Notes: generated by a model from the sequence alone, not told the origin. Counted from the stretch's first letter, positions 7,137-16,180 are shown. The stretch: DNA of 64,000 nt from Novosphingobium sp. (GCF_019748365.1 NZ_JAIEPN010000024.1:30340-94339), one strand, 5' to 3'. Translations and numbers: made by a program.

Positions 7137-8534
7137 TTAAAGCGCCGAAACGCTCAGGAAGCCCGGCACCGGCCCGTTCCACTCGCCCGGCTGCGAGGGC
7201 AGTTCGGTGAGCACATCCTTGGGCGGACGCGGCTCATCGCGCCGTGCGCGCACCGGCTTGGCGGCCACCTCGCGCGGTGCTTCCGCTTCCGCCACCGGCT
7301 CGGCAGCAGCCTTGGGCGCACGCTCCCGGCGCGGTGCCTTCTCAGCGCGCGGCGCGCGCTCAGCCCGCGGTGCCCGCTCGCGCTTTTCTTGCGCCGGAGC
7401 CTCAGCCGCCGCATCCGCGCCGTCGAGCGTGAACACCGGGATCTTCATCCCCGTCAGCTTCTCGACATTGGCGATCGCTTCGGCGTCGTCATCGGTCACG
7501 AAGGTGAACGCCCGGCCCGTTGCGCCAGCGCGGCCGGTGCGGCCGATGCGGTGGACGTAGTCGTCGGGGTGCCACGGCGTGTCATAGTTGAACACGTGGC
7601 TCACGCCCTTCACGTCCAGCCCGCGCGCCGCGACGTCGGAAGCGACGAGGATCGAGATCACCCCGTCCTTGAACTTCTGCAGTTCGGCGTTGCGCGCGTT
7701 CTGGTCCATGTCGCCATGGATCTCGCCCGCCGAAAAACCGCTCTGCTGCAGGCTCTTGGCGAGCTCTCGCACCGTGGTCTTGCGGTTGGCGAAGATGATC
7801 GCGGTGCCGACGTTGTCCGTGCGCAGCAGATGCCGCAGCGCCTCGCGCTTGCCGCGCGTCGTCACGTGGATCTTGTGCTGGGCGATATTGGTGTTGTTCG
7901 AAGCGGGCCGCGCCACTTCGATGTACTTGGGGTTCGAAAGGAACTTGTCCGCCAGCTTCTTGATCACCGGCGGCATCGTGGCCGAGAACAGCAGCGTCTG
8001 GCGGTTGGGCGGGAGCTTCGAGCAGATCGTCTCGATATCCGGGATGAACCCCATGTCGAGCATGCGGTCCGCCTCGTCGATCACGAGGAGCTCGCAGCCC
8101 GTCAGCAGCATCTTGCCCCGCTCGAACAGGTCCATGAGGCGCCCCGGCGTCGCGATCAGCACGTCCACGCCGTCCGAGAGCGCCTTCACCTGATCGCCCA
8201 TCTGCACGCCGCCGATCAGCAGCGCCATCTTGAGATCATGGTTCTTGCCATACTTCTCGAAGTTCTCGGCCACCTGCGCGGCCAGTTCGCGCGTCGGCTC
8301 GAGGATCAGCGAGCGCGGCATCAGCGCGCGGCGACGGCCATGCGCGAGGATGTCGATCATCGGCAGCACGAAGCTCGCCGTCTTGCCCGTCCCCGTCTGC
8401 GCAATGCCGATGATGTCGCGCATCATCAGCACCGAGGGGATGGCCTGCGCCTGGATGGCGGTCGGCGTGTCGTAGCCGGCGTCGAGAACCGACTGGAGCA
8501 ATTCGTCAGACAGGCCGAGATCGGCAAATTTCAT
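7137..8534 (-). CDS. DEAD-box ATP-dependent RNA helicase, RhlE-like
   Basis: This 465-residue RNA helicase has all core motifs: Q motif TPTAIQAQAIP, motif I AQTGTGKT (about 45-52), motif II DEAD in LLVIDEADRMLDMGF (about 150-160), SAT, and motif VI HRIGRTGRAG. After about residue 365 comes a low-complexity tail of E, R, A, P repeats (REERAPRAEKAPR type), common in RhlE and other ribosome-biogenesis or cold-shock helicases that use basic tails to bind RNA. I start at ATG 8532-8534 (MKFADLGLSDELLQ), the usual family start; the frame extends eight codons further to a TTG. No strong ribosome-binding site is visible. RhlE versus another DEAD-box subclass is inferred from the Q-motif region and tail. 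Confidence 0.92.
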   Translation of the reverse strand: MKFADLGLSDELLQSVLDAGYDTPTAIQAQAIPSVLMMRDIIGIAQTGTGKTASFVLPMIDILAHGRRRALMPRSLILEPTRELAAQVAENFEKYGKNHDLKMALLIGGVQMGDQVKALSDGVDVLIATPGRLMDLFERGKMLLTGCELLVIDEADRMLDMGFIPDIETICSKLPPNRQTLLFSATMPPVIKKLADKFLSNPKYIEVARPASNNTNIAQHKIHVTTRGKREALRHLLRTDNVGTAIIFANRKTTVRELAKSLQQSGFSAGEIHGDMDQNARNAELQKFKDGVISILVASDVAARGLDVKGVSHVFNYDTPWHPDDYVHRIGRTGRAGATGRAFTFVTDDDAEAIANVEKLTGMKIPVFTLDGADAAAEAPAQEKRERAPRAERAPRAEKAPRRERAPKAAAEPVAEAEAPREVAAKPVRARRDEPRPPKDVLTELPSQPGEWNGPVPGFLSVSAL

Positions 8535-8683
8535 GAGTGGTGGTTTTTCCGAAAGCAAAGGCGCGCTGGCTAAGTCCGGCGCGCGGAAGGCTCGGCCTCG
8601 CGGCCCGCCATCGTGGCCCCGCGCCTAGGCCCAAAACGGCACGAAAGTCAAGGAAAGCGGTTACGGATGCGCGCGATTTGACA

Positions 8684-9331
8684 TCAGTTTCCGTCAACCG
8701 GAACGTATTCGCGCACATCCTTGAGCTTGCAGGTCGTCCCCGCACGCGAATGGATCGCATCCCGGCCCACGCAAAGCTGCCCGTCGCTCGTCTTCGACAT
8801 GTAGAAGCCGCGGTAGAAATCGCGCGCGCTGCATGCCTTTTCGAGCCCCGCCGCCAGCATGCGCCGATCGCGCATGTAGAACATCAGCCGCCCGTCGGTG
8901 ATCGGCTGGACCGCTGCGATGCCGAGCGCCGGCATGCACTTGCTCGTCTTGCGTTCGCGGAATCGTGCGGCATTCGACCGCGTCTGCGGGATCATCGGCT
9001 GCATGATCGGCTGCATCGGCTGCAGCGGCAGGATCTGCGGCGCCACCGCATCGCGCCCCGCATCGCGCGGCGTCACCCGGATGATCACGCGCTGTTCAAT
9101 GCGGACCTGGTCCCACACATCGGGCGCGATGGGGTTGATCCCGGCGGCGCTGGCGGCAGGAGCCGACGGCGGCGGGTTGACCAGCAGCAGCGATCCCTGC
9201 GGCAGCACTGCCGCATCCCACAGGTCCTCGGCAACGGCCCCGTCATCGAACGGCGCGAACACGGAATCATCTGCCGGAAAACCCGGCAAAGTCAGCGCGA
9301 TACCCGCAAAAAGGCCAAATAACGTTGTCAT
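8684..9331 (-). CDS. hypothetical secreted protein
   Basis: This 215-residue protein starts with a cleavable signal-like segment (MTTLFGLFAGIALTLPGFPA). A proline/alanine-rich linker with a PMQPIMQPMIPQ repeat at about 104-115 separates two parts. The C-terminal part has three cysteines that could form disulfides (CMPALG, KACSARDF, CVGRD, with a further C in TCKLKD). I do not recognise a family; conserved hypotheticals of this kind are common in sphingomonads. It is monocistronic and on the minus strand, with a 185-bp gap to the divergent flavoprotein gene, so both promoters probably lie in that gap. Confidence 0.7.
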   Translation of the reverse strand: MTTLFGLFAGIALTLPGFPADDSVFAPFDDGAVAEDLWDAAVLPQGSLLLVNPPPSAPAASAAGINPIAPDVWDQVRIEQRVIIRVTPRDAGRDAVAPQILPLQPMQPIMQPMIPQTRSNAARFRERKTSKCMPALGIAAVQPITDGRLMFYMRDRRMLAAGLEKACSARDFYRGFYMSKTSDGQLCVGRDAIHSRAGTTCKLKDVREYVPVDGN

Positions 9332-9515
9332 GGCGACTGCAGCAGCAGTGTGGTCCCTCGAAAAACTTGTCCCCGCTCCGACTCATTTTCGGGCCGTTCG
9401 CGCGCCCGGAGAATCGTTCATCCCCCGTAGCACCTTTGATTGAACCCTCGCTTAACTCGCCTGACAGAAAAAATGAATTGCCCACAACGCCCTGGCGGGA
9501 TTAGCCCCGCAGGCG

Positions 9516-10946
9516 ATGGCTGATACCGATCACACCCCGTTCCTCGAGGCTGCTGCCGCGCTGCTCGGCCCCCGCGGCTTCACGGCCGATGCCGATCTCA
9601 TGGCGCCCTGGCTGACTGACTGGCGCGGGCGCTTCACCGGCCGCGCGCTCGCCATGGCCTCGCCGGCCTCCACGGCCGAAGTCGCCGCGGTGGTGCGCCT
9701 CTGTGCCGAGCACCGGGTGCCGATCGTACCCCAGGGCGGCAACAGCGGCATGTCCGGCGGGGCCACGCCCGACACCGGCGGCCACGCCCTGCTGCTCAGC
9801 CTGCGCAGGATGAACACGATCCGCACGCTCGATGCCGAAAACCGCATGGTCACCGCCAATGCGGGCGTCATCCTCCAGACGCTCCACGAAGCGGCGGACG
9901 CGGCGGGCCTGCGCTTTGCGTTGACGCTCGGCGGCAAGGGTTCGGCCACGATCGGCGGCCTCATCTCGACCAATGCCGGCGGCACGCAGGTCCTGCGCCA
10001 TGGCACGATGCGCGCGATGGTGCTCGGGCTGGAGGCGGTTCTGGCCGATGGTTCGGTGTTCGATACCCTCACTCCGCTCAAGAAGGACAACCGCGGTTTC
10101 GATCTCAAGCAAGTGTTGATCGGCTCCGAAGGCACCATGGGCGTGATCACCGCCGCGACGCTCCGGCTTGAGCCCGCTATTGCCGGCCGCGCCGTGCTCT
10201 GGGCCGGTCTTGGCTCCTTGCACGATGCCCGCGCGCTGCTGCTTCATGCCGAAGCGCAGGCCGGCGCCGCGCTTGAAGGCTTCGAGGTCATGCCGCGCCA
10301 TTCGCTCGAGGCGGTCTGCGCCTACCTCCCCTCCGCCCGCGCCCCGCTGGCAGAGCCGCATGCGTGGCACGCCCTGATCGAACTCGTCGCGACAAGCGAG
10401 GCCGATGCCGCCACCCTGCCCGAGCGCGCCGAAGCTCTGCTCGCTTCGGCCTTCGAGGCTGGCCTGATCGCCGATGCCACCATCGCCGCCAGCGAAGCAC
10501 AGGCCGCGGCCTTCTGGACCTTGCGGGACAGCATCGCCCCGGCCGAGCGTGCACTCGGCCCCGCGGTCCAGCACGATATCAGCGTGCCCACACACCTGAT
10601 GCCCGATTTTGTCGAACAGGCGGTCCCGCGGATCGAGGCAGCCTGGCCAGGCACGCGCGCGGTCGGTTTTGGCCATCTGGGCGATGGCAACATCCACTTC
10701 CACGTGATCGCCCCTGCCGGCGTCGATCCGGCCATCTGGCAAGTCACCGATGGCAAGGCGATCAGCGCCGAAGTGCACGATCTTGTCACCGCGTGGGGCG
10801 GCTCGATTTCGGCCGAACACGGCATCGGCCAGTTGAAGCGCGACGAGCTTGCCCGCCTTGGCGATCCTGCCGCTCTTGCGATGCTGCGCAGGATCAAGTC
10901 CGCGCTCGATCCGCACGGCCTGCTCAACCCCGGCAAGCTCATCTGA
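9516..10946 (+). CDS. FAD-linked D-2-hydroxyacid dehydrogenase (GlcD / D-2-hydroxyglutarate dehydrogenase-like)
   Basis: This 476-residue cytoplasmic flavoprotein belongs to the vanillyl-alcohol oxidase / GlcD family. It oxidises a D-2-hydroxy acid (2-hydroxyglutarate, lactate or glycolate) to the 2-oxo acid. The FAD-binding domain carries VPQGGNSGMSGGATPD (about 72-86) and GGLISTNAGG (about 149-158). The substrate domain ends with GFGHLGDGNIHFHVI and SAEHGIGQLKRDEL, the metal and FAD-contacting signatures of the family. ATG 9516 gives a normal N-terminus (MADTDHTPFLEAAAALLG). It is a single-gene unit. GlcD-like versus D2HGDH or D-lactate dehydrogenase cannot be resolved by eye. Confidence 0.9.
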   Translation: MADTDHTPFLEAAAALLGPRGFTADADLMAPWLTDWRGRFTGRALAMASPASTAEVAAVVRLCAEHRVPIVPQGGNSGMSGGATPDTGGHALLLSLRRMNTIRTLDAENRMVTANAGVILQTLHEAADAAGLRFALTLGGKGSATIGGLISTNAGGTQVLRHGTMRAMVLGLEAVLADGSVFDTLTPLKKDNRGFDLKQVLIGSEGTMGVITAATLRLEPAIAGRAVLWAGLGSLHDARALLLHAEAQAGAALEGFEVMPRHSLEAVCAYLPSARAPLAEPHAWHALIELVATSEADAATLPERAEALLASAFEAGLIADATIAASEAQAAAFWTLRDSIAPAERALGPAVQHDISVPTHLMPDFVEQAVPRIEAAWPGTRAVGFGHLGDGNIHFHVIAPAGVDPAIWQVTDGKAISAEVHDLVTAWGGSISAEHGIGQLKRDELARLGDPAALAMLRRIKSALDPHGLLNPGKLI

Positions 10947-11085
10947 CGAAAAAATTCCCGCAGTGTGACAGCCGCGTTGCAGGCGGCCTTGCGCAGGCTC
11001 AGGACAATCCCTAAACGGCCCATTCCCGCCGCAATCCCGCCGGTTCTGGCGCGTGCATGGCAACCAGTCTGACGGAGAGAATTTC

Positions 11086-11859
11086 ATGGCGAGCGCGCCG
11101 CAAGCATCCCTGCCCCTGTTCTACAACGATCTAGCGCCGCTGAACCTGCGCGATCACGCGAACTGGAAGGCCCGTCCGGCCGACAAGGCGACGTGGATGG
11201 TCGGCCAGCATGCCGTGCCGCTGACGGTTGAAGAATTCCCGCAGGCCGCACGGCATTTCCCGATCATCTTTGCGTCCGGCGAAAACCCGGTGCCGCTGGC
11301 ACTGATGGGCCTCAACGAAGGCATCAACGTGTTCGTCGACGCCGAAGGCAATGTCACCCCCGGCGCCTACGTGCCGGCCTACGCGCGCCGCTACCCCTTC
11401 CTGCTCGCCAAGCTGACGCCGGACACCACCGACCTCTCGCTGTGCTTCGATCCCACATCGGGCCTGCTCGGCGATTTCCCCGAGGGTGAGCCCCTGTTCA
11501 GCGGTGAGGAGCCTTCGGACGCCACGCGCAACGTGCTGCAGTTCTGCGAGCAGTTCGAGCAGGCTGGCCAGCGCACGCAGGCCTTCGTCGAGGAGCTGAC
11601 CAAGCACGACCTGCTGATGGACGGCGAAGCGGCGATCCAGCAGCCGGGTATCGAGCAGCCGTTCGTCTACCGCGGCTTCCAGATGGTCAATCAGGAAAAG
11701 CTGCGCGACATGCGCGGCGATATCCTGCGCGGCTGGGCGCAGAGCGGCCTGCTGCCGCTGGTCTATGCGCACGTCTTCTCGCTCGATCTGATGAGCACGA
11801 TCTTCGGCAAGCAGATCGAGCAGGGCGTCGGCCCCACTCCGCCGCTACCGGCGTTCTGA
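11086..11859 (+). CDS. SapC-like protein
   Basis: This 257-residue protein matches the SapC family, named after a Campylobacter S-layer associated gene; in alphaproteobacteria the role is not defined. Family-like features are the N-terminal FYNDLAPLNLRDHANW, AVPLTVEEFPQAARHFPIIF (about 45-64), YARRYPFLLA and the DPTSGLL / LFSGEEPS region. No signal peptide is seen. In related bacteria SapC-like genes often sit beside TonB receptors and tryptophan halogenases, but none is adjacent here. ATG 11086 follows a GGAGAGAATT ribosome-binding site. The frame extends 11 codons further upstream without a plausible start signal. Confidence 0.85.
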   Translation: MASAPQASLPLFYNDLAPLNLRDHANWKARPADKATWMVGQHAVPLTVEEFPQAARHFPIIFASGENPVPLALMGLNEGINVFVDAEGNVTPGAYVPAYARRYPFLLAKLTPDTTDLSLCFDPTSGLLGDFPEGEPLFSGEEPSDATRNVLQFCEQFEQAGQRTQAFVEELTKHDLLMDGEAAIQQPGIEQPFVYRGFQMVNQEKLRDMRGDILRGWAQSGLLPLVYAHVFSLDLMSTIFGKQIEQGVGPTPPLPAF

Positions 11860-11925
11860 TTACTCAGTAATACCAATTAGATAGGGACTGCACACCAATG
11901 CCGCCAAATCAGTGGCCAAAAGCCC

Positions 11926-11953
11926 TTGCCTTGGCGGTAAGCACCCCTTATCT
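11926..11953 (+). promoter_or_regulatory. putative sigma-70 promoter of the candidate sRNA
   Basis: TTGCCT at 11926-11931 and TTATCT at 11948-11953 are spaced by 16 bases, fitting a housekeeping promoter in an alphaproteobacterium. The predicted start is near 11960, about 100 bp before a strong terminator. There is no open frame of useful length between them. Confidence 0.45.
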
Positions 11954-11959
11954 TCCGTA

Positions 11960-12062
11960 AGTCGTTCCGGTGCTCCCCTCATGGCCCGGCGCGACGGGCG
12001 CACCTGGTGCACCTCCTCCCTGAACCTTGGCCACCTGGAGCATTGCTCCAGGTGGTTTTTTC
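11960..12062 (+). ncRNA. candidate small RNA with a CCUCCUCCC loop
   Basis: The segment starts just after the putative promoter and ends in an intrinsic terminator. A small hairpin lies at about 11985-11998 (CCCG/CGGG). CCTCCTCCC lies at 12012-12020, in the loop of a short stem (CC/GGT at 12003-12008 pairing with ACC/GG at 12024-12030). A strong terminator stem follows. The motif is complementary to a Shine-Dalgarno sequence and is the hallmark of the alphaproteobacterial CCUCCUCCC sRNAs (the alpha-r14/suhB and Cuckoo groups). Membership in those families is an inference; only the motif, promoter and terminator are seen. It could instead be a long 3' UTR of the SapC-like gene. Confidence 0.5.
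12031..12061 (+). terminator. intrinsic terminator
   Basis: A perfect 11-bp stem (12031-12041 with 12045-12055, CCACCTGGAGC/GCTCCAGGTGG) with a three-base ATT loop is followed by six T. This is the strongest intrinsic terminator in the window. It ends either the candidate sRNA or the SapC-like transcript, and faces the convergent amidohydrolase gene. Confidence 0.9.
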
Positions 12063-12076
12063 TTGGATTCGAGGGT

Positions 12077-13105
12077 TTATTCGGCCGCCGCTCGCCAATA
12101 CCCGCGTTCGCGCCCGAGATCGGCGACCGCAATCGCCATGCGCTGCACAAGCGCGGAAACCACGTCGATCGTTTCATTCAGCCCCGGCCCAGGCTCGGCC
12201 AAGGCGACATCAAGATAGGTCCGCCGGTCGATTTCGAGCTGCAGGCAATGCACGCCGGCGTGGCGGCGCGCATGGCGCTCCAGAACATAACCGCCCGCAT
12301 AGGGACGGTTGTGCGCAGTGAGCCGCTGCGCCTGCCCTAGCGCGGCAAAGGCTTCAGCCACCAGCGCACCGTCGCACGAGGCGCCGAAGCGGTCACCCAC
12401 CACGAACTCGGCCGCCGGTTCGCCCGCCCGCGGCGGCAGAGGCGGCATCGAGTGGAGGTCGATCAGCAGTGCCGCGCCCCAGCGCATGCGCACGCGTTCA
12501 AGCAGGTCCGCGAGCGCGGTGTGGTAAGGCTGGTGCACCCCTTCGATCCGTGCGGCAAGGTCATCATGCGCGATCGGCCATTTCCACAGCTCACCAAGCC
12601 CCGGCAGCCGCCGTGGCACGAGACCGAGCCCGCTGCGCGCACGGCGCCCGGAGGCGGGCGTCGTCAGCCGGGCGCTGCTGGCGTCAGGCGCGCCCCCGCC
12701 GACCATGTCCCAATCGATATCGTCGCTGGCCCGGTTGAGATCGATCATAGCGCGCGGCGCGTGCGCCACCAGTAGTGCCGCCCCGGTGCGCTCGGCCACT
12801 GCACGTCCGACCAGATCCACCAGCCGATCTTCCAGCCGCGGCGCACTGTAGGCGGGCTGGCGCATTCGCGCGACCAGTTCGGGCGGATAGCTGCGTCCGG
12901 CATGCGGCACCGCGATCACCACCGGCACCGGCGAGGGATCGTGCTGCCAGACGGTGAAGGCAGGCGTCCCCTCCAGTCCGGGCACACAGCCTCCGCAGGA
13001 GGTTGCGGCCCCACTGAGGCTTGCGGCATTACACAGCGCAGGCGATTCGCTCCGCGACCCAAAAAGTCGGTCCATGGACAAAGGCTGCCGGTGTTTGGCG
13101 CGCAT
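12077..13105 (-). CDS. N-formylglutamate amidohydrolase family protein
   Basis: The family hydrolyses N-formyl-L-glutamate to formate and glutamate, the last step of one histidine catabolism route (HutG). Signatures are AVPHAGRSYPPELV, the ARxxDLNR-like APRAMIDLNRASDD, LIDLHSMPPLPPRAGEPAAEFVVGDRFG, and LQLEIDRRTYLD near the end. From ATG 13103-13105 (GGAG nine bases upstream) the protein is 342 residues; the family core starts at about residue 47 (TPAFTVWQHDPSPVP), so an alternative start at 13075 (332 residues) is possible. Other hut genes are absent. It diverges from cpdR, a pairing I associate with sphingomonads, so a general rather than histidine-specific role is possible. Confidence 0.88.
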   Translation of the reverse strand: MRAKHRQPLSMDRLFGSRSESPALCNAASLSGAATSCGGCVPGLEGTPAFTVWQHDPSPVPVVIAVPHAGRSYPPELVARMRQPAYSAPRLEDRLVDLVGRAVAERTGAALLVAHAPRAMIDLNRASDDIDWDMVGGGAPDASSARLTTPASGRRARSGLGLVPRRLPGLGELWKWPIAHDDLAARIEGVHQPYHTALADLLERVRMRWGAALLIDLHSMPPLPPRAGEPAAEFVVGDRFGASCDGALVAEAFAALGQAQRLTAHNRPYAGGYVLERHARRHAGVHCLQLEIDRRTYLDVALAEPGPGLNETIDVVSALVQRMAIAVADLGRERGYWRAAAE

Positions 13106-13334
13106 GTCAAAGTGCTCCAAGGTGCTTGGCCGGTCAGGGCCCAGAGAAGCACGGTGTGCGTTCAAGGGTTGCCCTGTCTCGATTGCGTTTGAACCCGAGG
13201 AGCAGATCTGGACGGAATCTTAACCTGCGGGGGTATAGGAAAGCGGGCAAGGAACGCCGCGAGCCACGGCATGCGGGCGCACACGTTCGAGAACACTGGT
13301 GCCAGACGAACTGGCAAGACGATTGAAGGTGACC

Positions 13335-13715
13335 ATGATTCGAATCCTCCTCGCCGAAGACGAAGAAGCGATGCGCACCTACCTCGCCCGCGCGCTCGAG
13401 AACGCCGGTTATGAAGTGGTTTCGGTCGATCGCGGCACCGATGCCGTGCCGCTGCTGGAAAACCAGCACTTCGATCTGCTGCTGTCGGACATCGTCATGC
13501 CCGAGATGGACGGAATCGAGCTTGCCCAGCGCTGCGCCGAGATCAGCCCCGCGACCAAAGTCATGTTCATCACCGGCTTTGCCGCCGTCACGCTCAAGGC
13601 CAATCGCGAGGCCCCGAGCGCACGCGTGCTCTCGAAGCCGTTCCATTTGCGCGATCTCGTGATGGAAGTGGAACGCGTCTTCGCTGATTCGCCAATGACG
13701 GGCAATCTGCGCTGA
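13335..13715 (+). CDS. cpdR: CpdR-like single-domain response regulator
   Basis: This is a 126-residue receiver domain with no output domain. CpdR, when unphosphorylated, localises ClpXP and primes degradation of cell-cycle proteins in alphaproteobacteria; the CckA-ChpT relay phosphorylates it. Visible residues are the acidic pair E8-D9, the phospho-acceptor D52 in LLLSDIVMPEMDG, the Thr in FITGFAAV and the Lys in LSKPFHLRDLV. The RILLAEDEEAMRTYLARALE start and the FITGFAAVTLKA stretch are typical of CpdR rather than CheY. ATG 13335 has a GAAGG a few bases upstream. It is transcribed divergently from the amidohydrolase and is followed by tRNA-Val. Confidence 0.92.
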   Translation: MIRILLAEDEEAMRTYLARALENAGYEVVSVDRGTDAVPLLENQHFDLLLSDIVMPEMDGIELAQRCAEISPATKVMFITGFAAVTLKANREAPSARVLSKPFHLRDLVMEVERVFADSPMTGNLR

Positions 13716-13816
13716 GCGAGGGACGGGGGCCAAAACCCCCCTTGCCAGCCCAGGCGCACGGCGCTAATGGGCTGCCTCTCCCGCCGCGCTGGCCGCTGCG
13801 GAGGGCTCGATGGTGC

Positions 13817-13891
13817 GGGCGTATAGCTCAGTGGTAGAGCACTATGTTGACATCGTAGGGGTCGCAAGTTCAATCCTTGCTACGCCCACCA
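13817..13891 (+). tRNA. tRNA-Val(GAC)
   Basis: This is a 75-base cloverleaf. The acceptor stem is GGGCGTA/TACGCCC, the D-arm GCTCAGTGGTAGAGC, the anticodon stem-loop CTATG-TTGACAT-CGTAG with anticodon GAC, and the T-arm GCAAG-TTCAATC-CTTGC. Discriminator A is followed by an encoded CCA at 13889-13891. It reads GUC (and GUU) valine codons. A terminator follows 12 bases downstream. Confidence 0.97.
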
Positions 13892-13902
13892 TCGCCAAGA
13901 AA

Positions 13903-13926
13903 AACCCCGCCACGGCGGGGTTTTTT
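13903..13926. terminator. bidirectional intrinsic terminator
   Basis: The stem AACCCCGC/GCGGGGTT (13903-13910 with 13915-13922) has a four-base loop. It is followed by six T on the plus strand and preceded by an A-rich run that becomes a T tract on the minus strand. It ends tRNA-Val and probably also the convergent crotonase gene, whose stop is at 13989. Confidence 0.9.
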
Positions 13927-13988
13927 GTTGCCTTGAAGGCTTCCGCCGGACCGGCATTCACACCAATCCGGCAGCAGCTTGCGGGGGC

Positions 13989-14756
13989 TTACTTACCCTG
14001 CCAGTTCGGCTTGCGCTTCTCTGCAAAGGCAAGGCTGCCTTCGCGCGCGTCCGACGAGGTGAACACCGGCGCCACATAGGCTTCCTGCTTGTCCCACATC
14101 TCGGCCTCGGTCCACTCGTGCGAATCGCGGATGATCGCCTTCGAGGCGATCAGCGCCAGCGGGCCATTGGCGGCGACGCGCGCGGCCAGCGCCTTGGCAG
14201 CTTCGAGCGAAGGGCCGTCGGTCAGTTCATTGACGAAGCCCAGCGCGTAAGCACGATCCGCATCCATGAAGTCACCGGTCAGCGCGAGTTCCATCGCGAT
14301 GCGCGGCGGGATCTGGCGCGGCAGCTTGATCAGGCCGCCGGCCGCCGCCGCAAGGCCGCGCTTCGCTTCGGGAATGCCGAACTTAGAGCTCTTGTTGGCG
14401 ACGATAAGGTCGCACGAAAGCGCCAATTCCATGCCGCCCGCCAGCGCATAGCCATCGACTGCCGCGATGATCGGCTTCTTCGGCGTCCACTGCGAAAGCC
14501 CGCCGAAACCGCGGCCCGGCACGCTCGGCCGCTCGCCGCGCAGGAAGCCCTTGAGATCCATGCCGGAGCAGAACGTGCCGCCCGCGCCGGTGAGGATCGC
14601 GCAGCGCAGATCCACATCGGCATCAAGCCGGTCCATCGCCGCAGCAATGCCTTCGGCGGCGGCCTTGGTCATCGCGTTCTTGGCTTCGGGACGGTTGATC
14701 GTGACAATCAGGACATTGCCATCGACTTCGGTCAGGACTTCGGGGGCTTCGCTCAC
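13989..14756 (-). CDS. enoyl-CoA hydratase/isomerase (crotonase) family protein
   Basis: The 255-residue protein fits the crotonase family. These enzymes act on acyl-CoA thioesters, typically hydrating enoyl-CoA in beta-oxidation. Oxyanion-hole segments are CSGMDL (63-68) and GYALAGG (102-108). The catalytic glutamate positions of enoyl-CoA hydratase are both present, E110 in AGGMELAL and E130 in GIPEAKRGL, so hydratase activity is plausible. The start is GTG at 14754-14756, preceded by GAGGAGAGA. It diverges from icd. Its promoter region holds a TTAATCG-type palindrome (14779-14794) also found before the thiolase gene at 20.7 kb, suggesting joint control of acyl-CoA metabolism. Confidence 0.9.
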   Translation of the reverse strand: MSEAPEVLTEVDGNVLIVTINRPEAKNAMTKAAAEGIAAAMDRLDADVDLRCAILTGAGGTFCSGMDLKGFLRGERPSVPGRGFGGLSQWTPKKPIIAAVDGYALAGGMELALSCDLIVANKSSKFGIPEAKRGLAAAAGGLIKLPRQIPPRIAMELALTGDFMDADRAYALGFVNELTDGPSLEAAKALAARVAANGPLALIASKAIIRDSHEWTEAEMWDKQEAYVAPVFTSSDAREGSLAFAEKRKPNWQGK

Positions 14757-14778
14757 GGCATCTCTCCTCGGGTAGCGC

Positions 14779-14794
14779 TTAATCGCTTGGTTAA
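14779..14794. promoter_or_regulatory. putative TetR-type operator, TTAATCGCTTGGTTAA
   Basis: The imperfect palindrome TTAATCGCTTGGTTAA lies 22 bases upstream of the crotonase start, where it would block that promoter. It is nearly identical to the perfect palindrome TTAATCGCTCGATTAA upstream of the thiolase gene (20694-20709). Palindromes of this size are usual TetR-family operators; the regulator is not in the window. Confidence 0.5.
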
Positions 14795-14950
14795 ATGTCT
14801 AGAACCCGCCCCCCGCTCCTGTCCAGAGCCAAACCGAGCGATTTGCCGCCCACCATGCCCTTTGGTGTAACCCGACCGCTTGCGCGCGCGGAACTGCCTG
14901 CTAAGGAACGGCAAATTTTTTGGACTCTCCCCGGGGAAGGCACGCAAACC

Positions 14951-16174
14951 ATGGCAAAGATCAAGGTTAAGAATCCTGTCGTCGAACTCGACGGCGACGA
15001 AATGACGCGGATCATCTGGCAGTGGATCCGTGAACGTCTGATCCTCCCCTATCTCGATATCGATCTGAAGTACTACGATCTCTCGGTCGAGAAGCGCGAC
15101 GAGACGAACGACCAGATCACCATCGATTCGGCCAACGCGATCAAGGAATATGGCGTCGGCGTGAAGTGCGCCACGATCACCCCGGACGAGCAACGCGTCG
15201 AGGAATTCGGCCTCAAGAAGATGTGGAAGTCGCCCAATGGCACGATCCGCAACATCCTCGGCGGCGTGGTCTTCCGCGAACCCATCGTGATCCAGAACGT
15301 GCCGCGCCTCGTGCCCGGCTGGACCGATCCCATCGTCGTCGGCCGCCACGCCTTCGGCGATCAGTACAAGGCGACTGACACGCTGATCCCCGGCCCGGGC
15401 AAGCTGCGCCTGGTGTGGGACGGCGATGATGGCCAGAAGATCGATCTCGACGTGTTCGACTTCCCGAGCGCCGGCGTCGCCATGGCGATGTACAATCTCG
15501 ACGATTCGATCCGCGATTTCGCCCGCGCCTCGTTCAACTATGGTCTCGCGCTCGGCTGGCCGGTCTACCTCTCGACCAAGAACACCATCCTCAAGGCCTA
15601 TGACGGCCGCTTCAAGGACCTGTTCCAGGAAGTGTTCGACACCGAAGGCTTTGCCGAGAAGTTCAAGGCTGCGGGAATCGAATACCAGCACCGCCTTATC
15701 GACGACATGGTCGCCTCGGCGCTCAAGTGGTCGGGCAAGTTCGTCTGGGCCTGCAAGAACTACGACGGCGACGTGCAGTCGGATACCGTCGCGCAGGGCT
15801 TCGGCTCGCTGGGCCTGATGACTTCGGTGCTGATGTCGCCCGATGGCAAGACGATCGAGGCGGAAGCCGCGCACGGCACCGTGACGCGCCACTACCGCCA
15901 GCACCAGCAGGGCAAGCAGACTTCGACCAACCCGATTGCCTCGATCTTCGCGTGGACCCGCGGCCTGATCTATCGCGGCAAGTTCGACGAGACGCCGGAA
16001 GTGGTGAAGTTCGCCGAAACGCTCGAGCGCGTGTGCATCGAGACCGTCGAGAGCGGCAAGATGACCAAGGACCTCGCCATCCTGATCGGCCCCAACCAGC
16101 CGTGGATGACCACCGAGAAGTTCTTCGAAGCGATTGTCGAGAACCTCGAAGCGGCGATGGCTGCAGAAGGCTGA
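14951..16174 (+). CDS. icd: NADP-dependent isocitrate dehydrogenase
   Basis: This 407-residue enzyme oxidatively decarboxylates isocitrate to 2-oxoglutarate in the TCA cycle, making NADPH. It is the eukaryote-like homodimeric subclass II type: [23 protein letters not shown] start, [13 protein letters not shown] (substrate-binding SPNGT), and [18 protein letters not shown] in the cofactor region. ATG 14951 is chosen on the family start; upstream the frame extends 52 codons through the divergent promoter. The length is normal. A GC-rich hairpin with a short T run follows the stop. Confidence 0.97.
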   Translation: MAKIKVKNPVVELDGDEMTRIIWQWIRERLILPYLDIDLKYYDLSVEKRDETNDQITIDSANAIKEYGVGVKCATITPDEQRVEEFGLKKMWKSPNGTIRNILGGVVFREPIVIQNVPRLVPGWTDPIVVGRHAFGDQYKATDTLIPGPGKLRLVWDGDDGQKIDLDVFDFPSAGVAMAMYNLDDSIRDFARASFNYGLALGWPVYLSTKNTILKAYDGRFKDLFQEVFDTEGFAEKFKAAGIEYQHRLIDDMVASALKWSGKFVWACKNYDGDVQSDTVAQGFGSLGLMTSVLMSPDGKTIEAEAAHGTVTRHYRQHQQGKQTSTNPIASIFAWTRGLIYRGKFDETPEVVKFAETLERVCIETVESGKMTKDLAILIGPNQPWMTTEKFFEAIVENLEAAMAAEG

Positions 16175-16180
16175 TATGTT

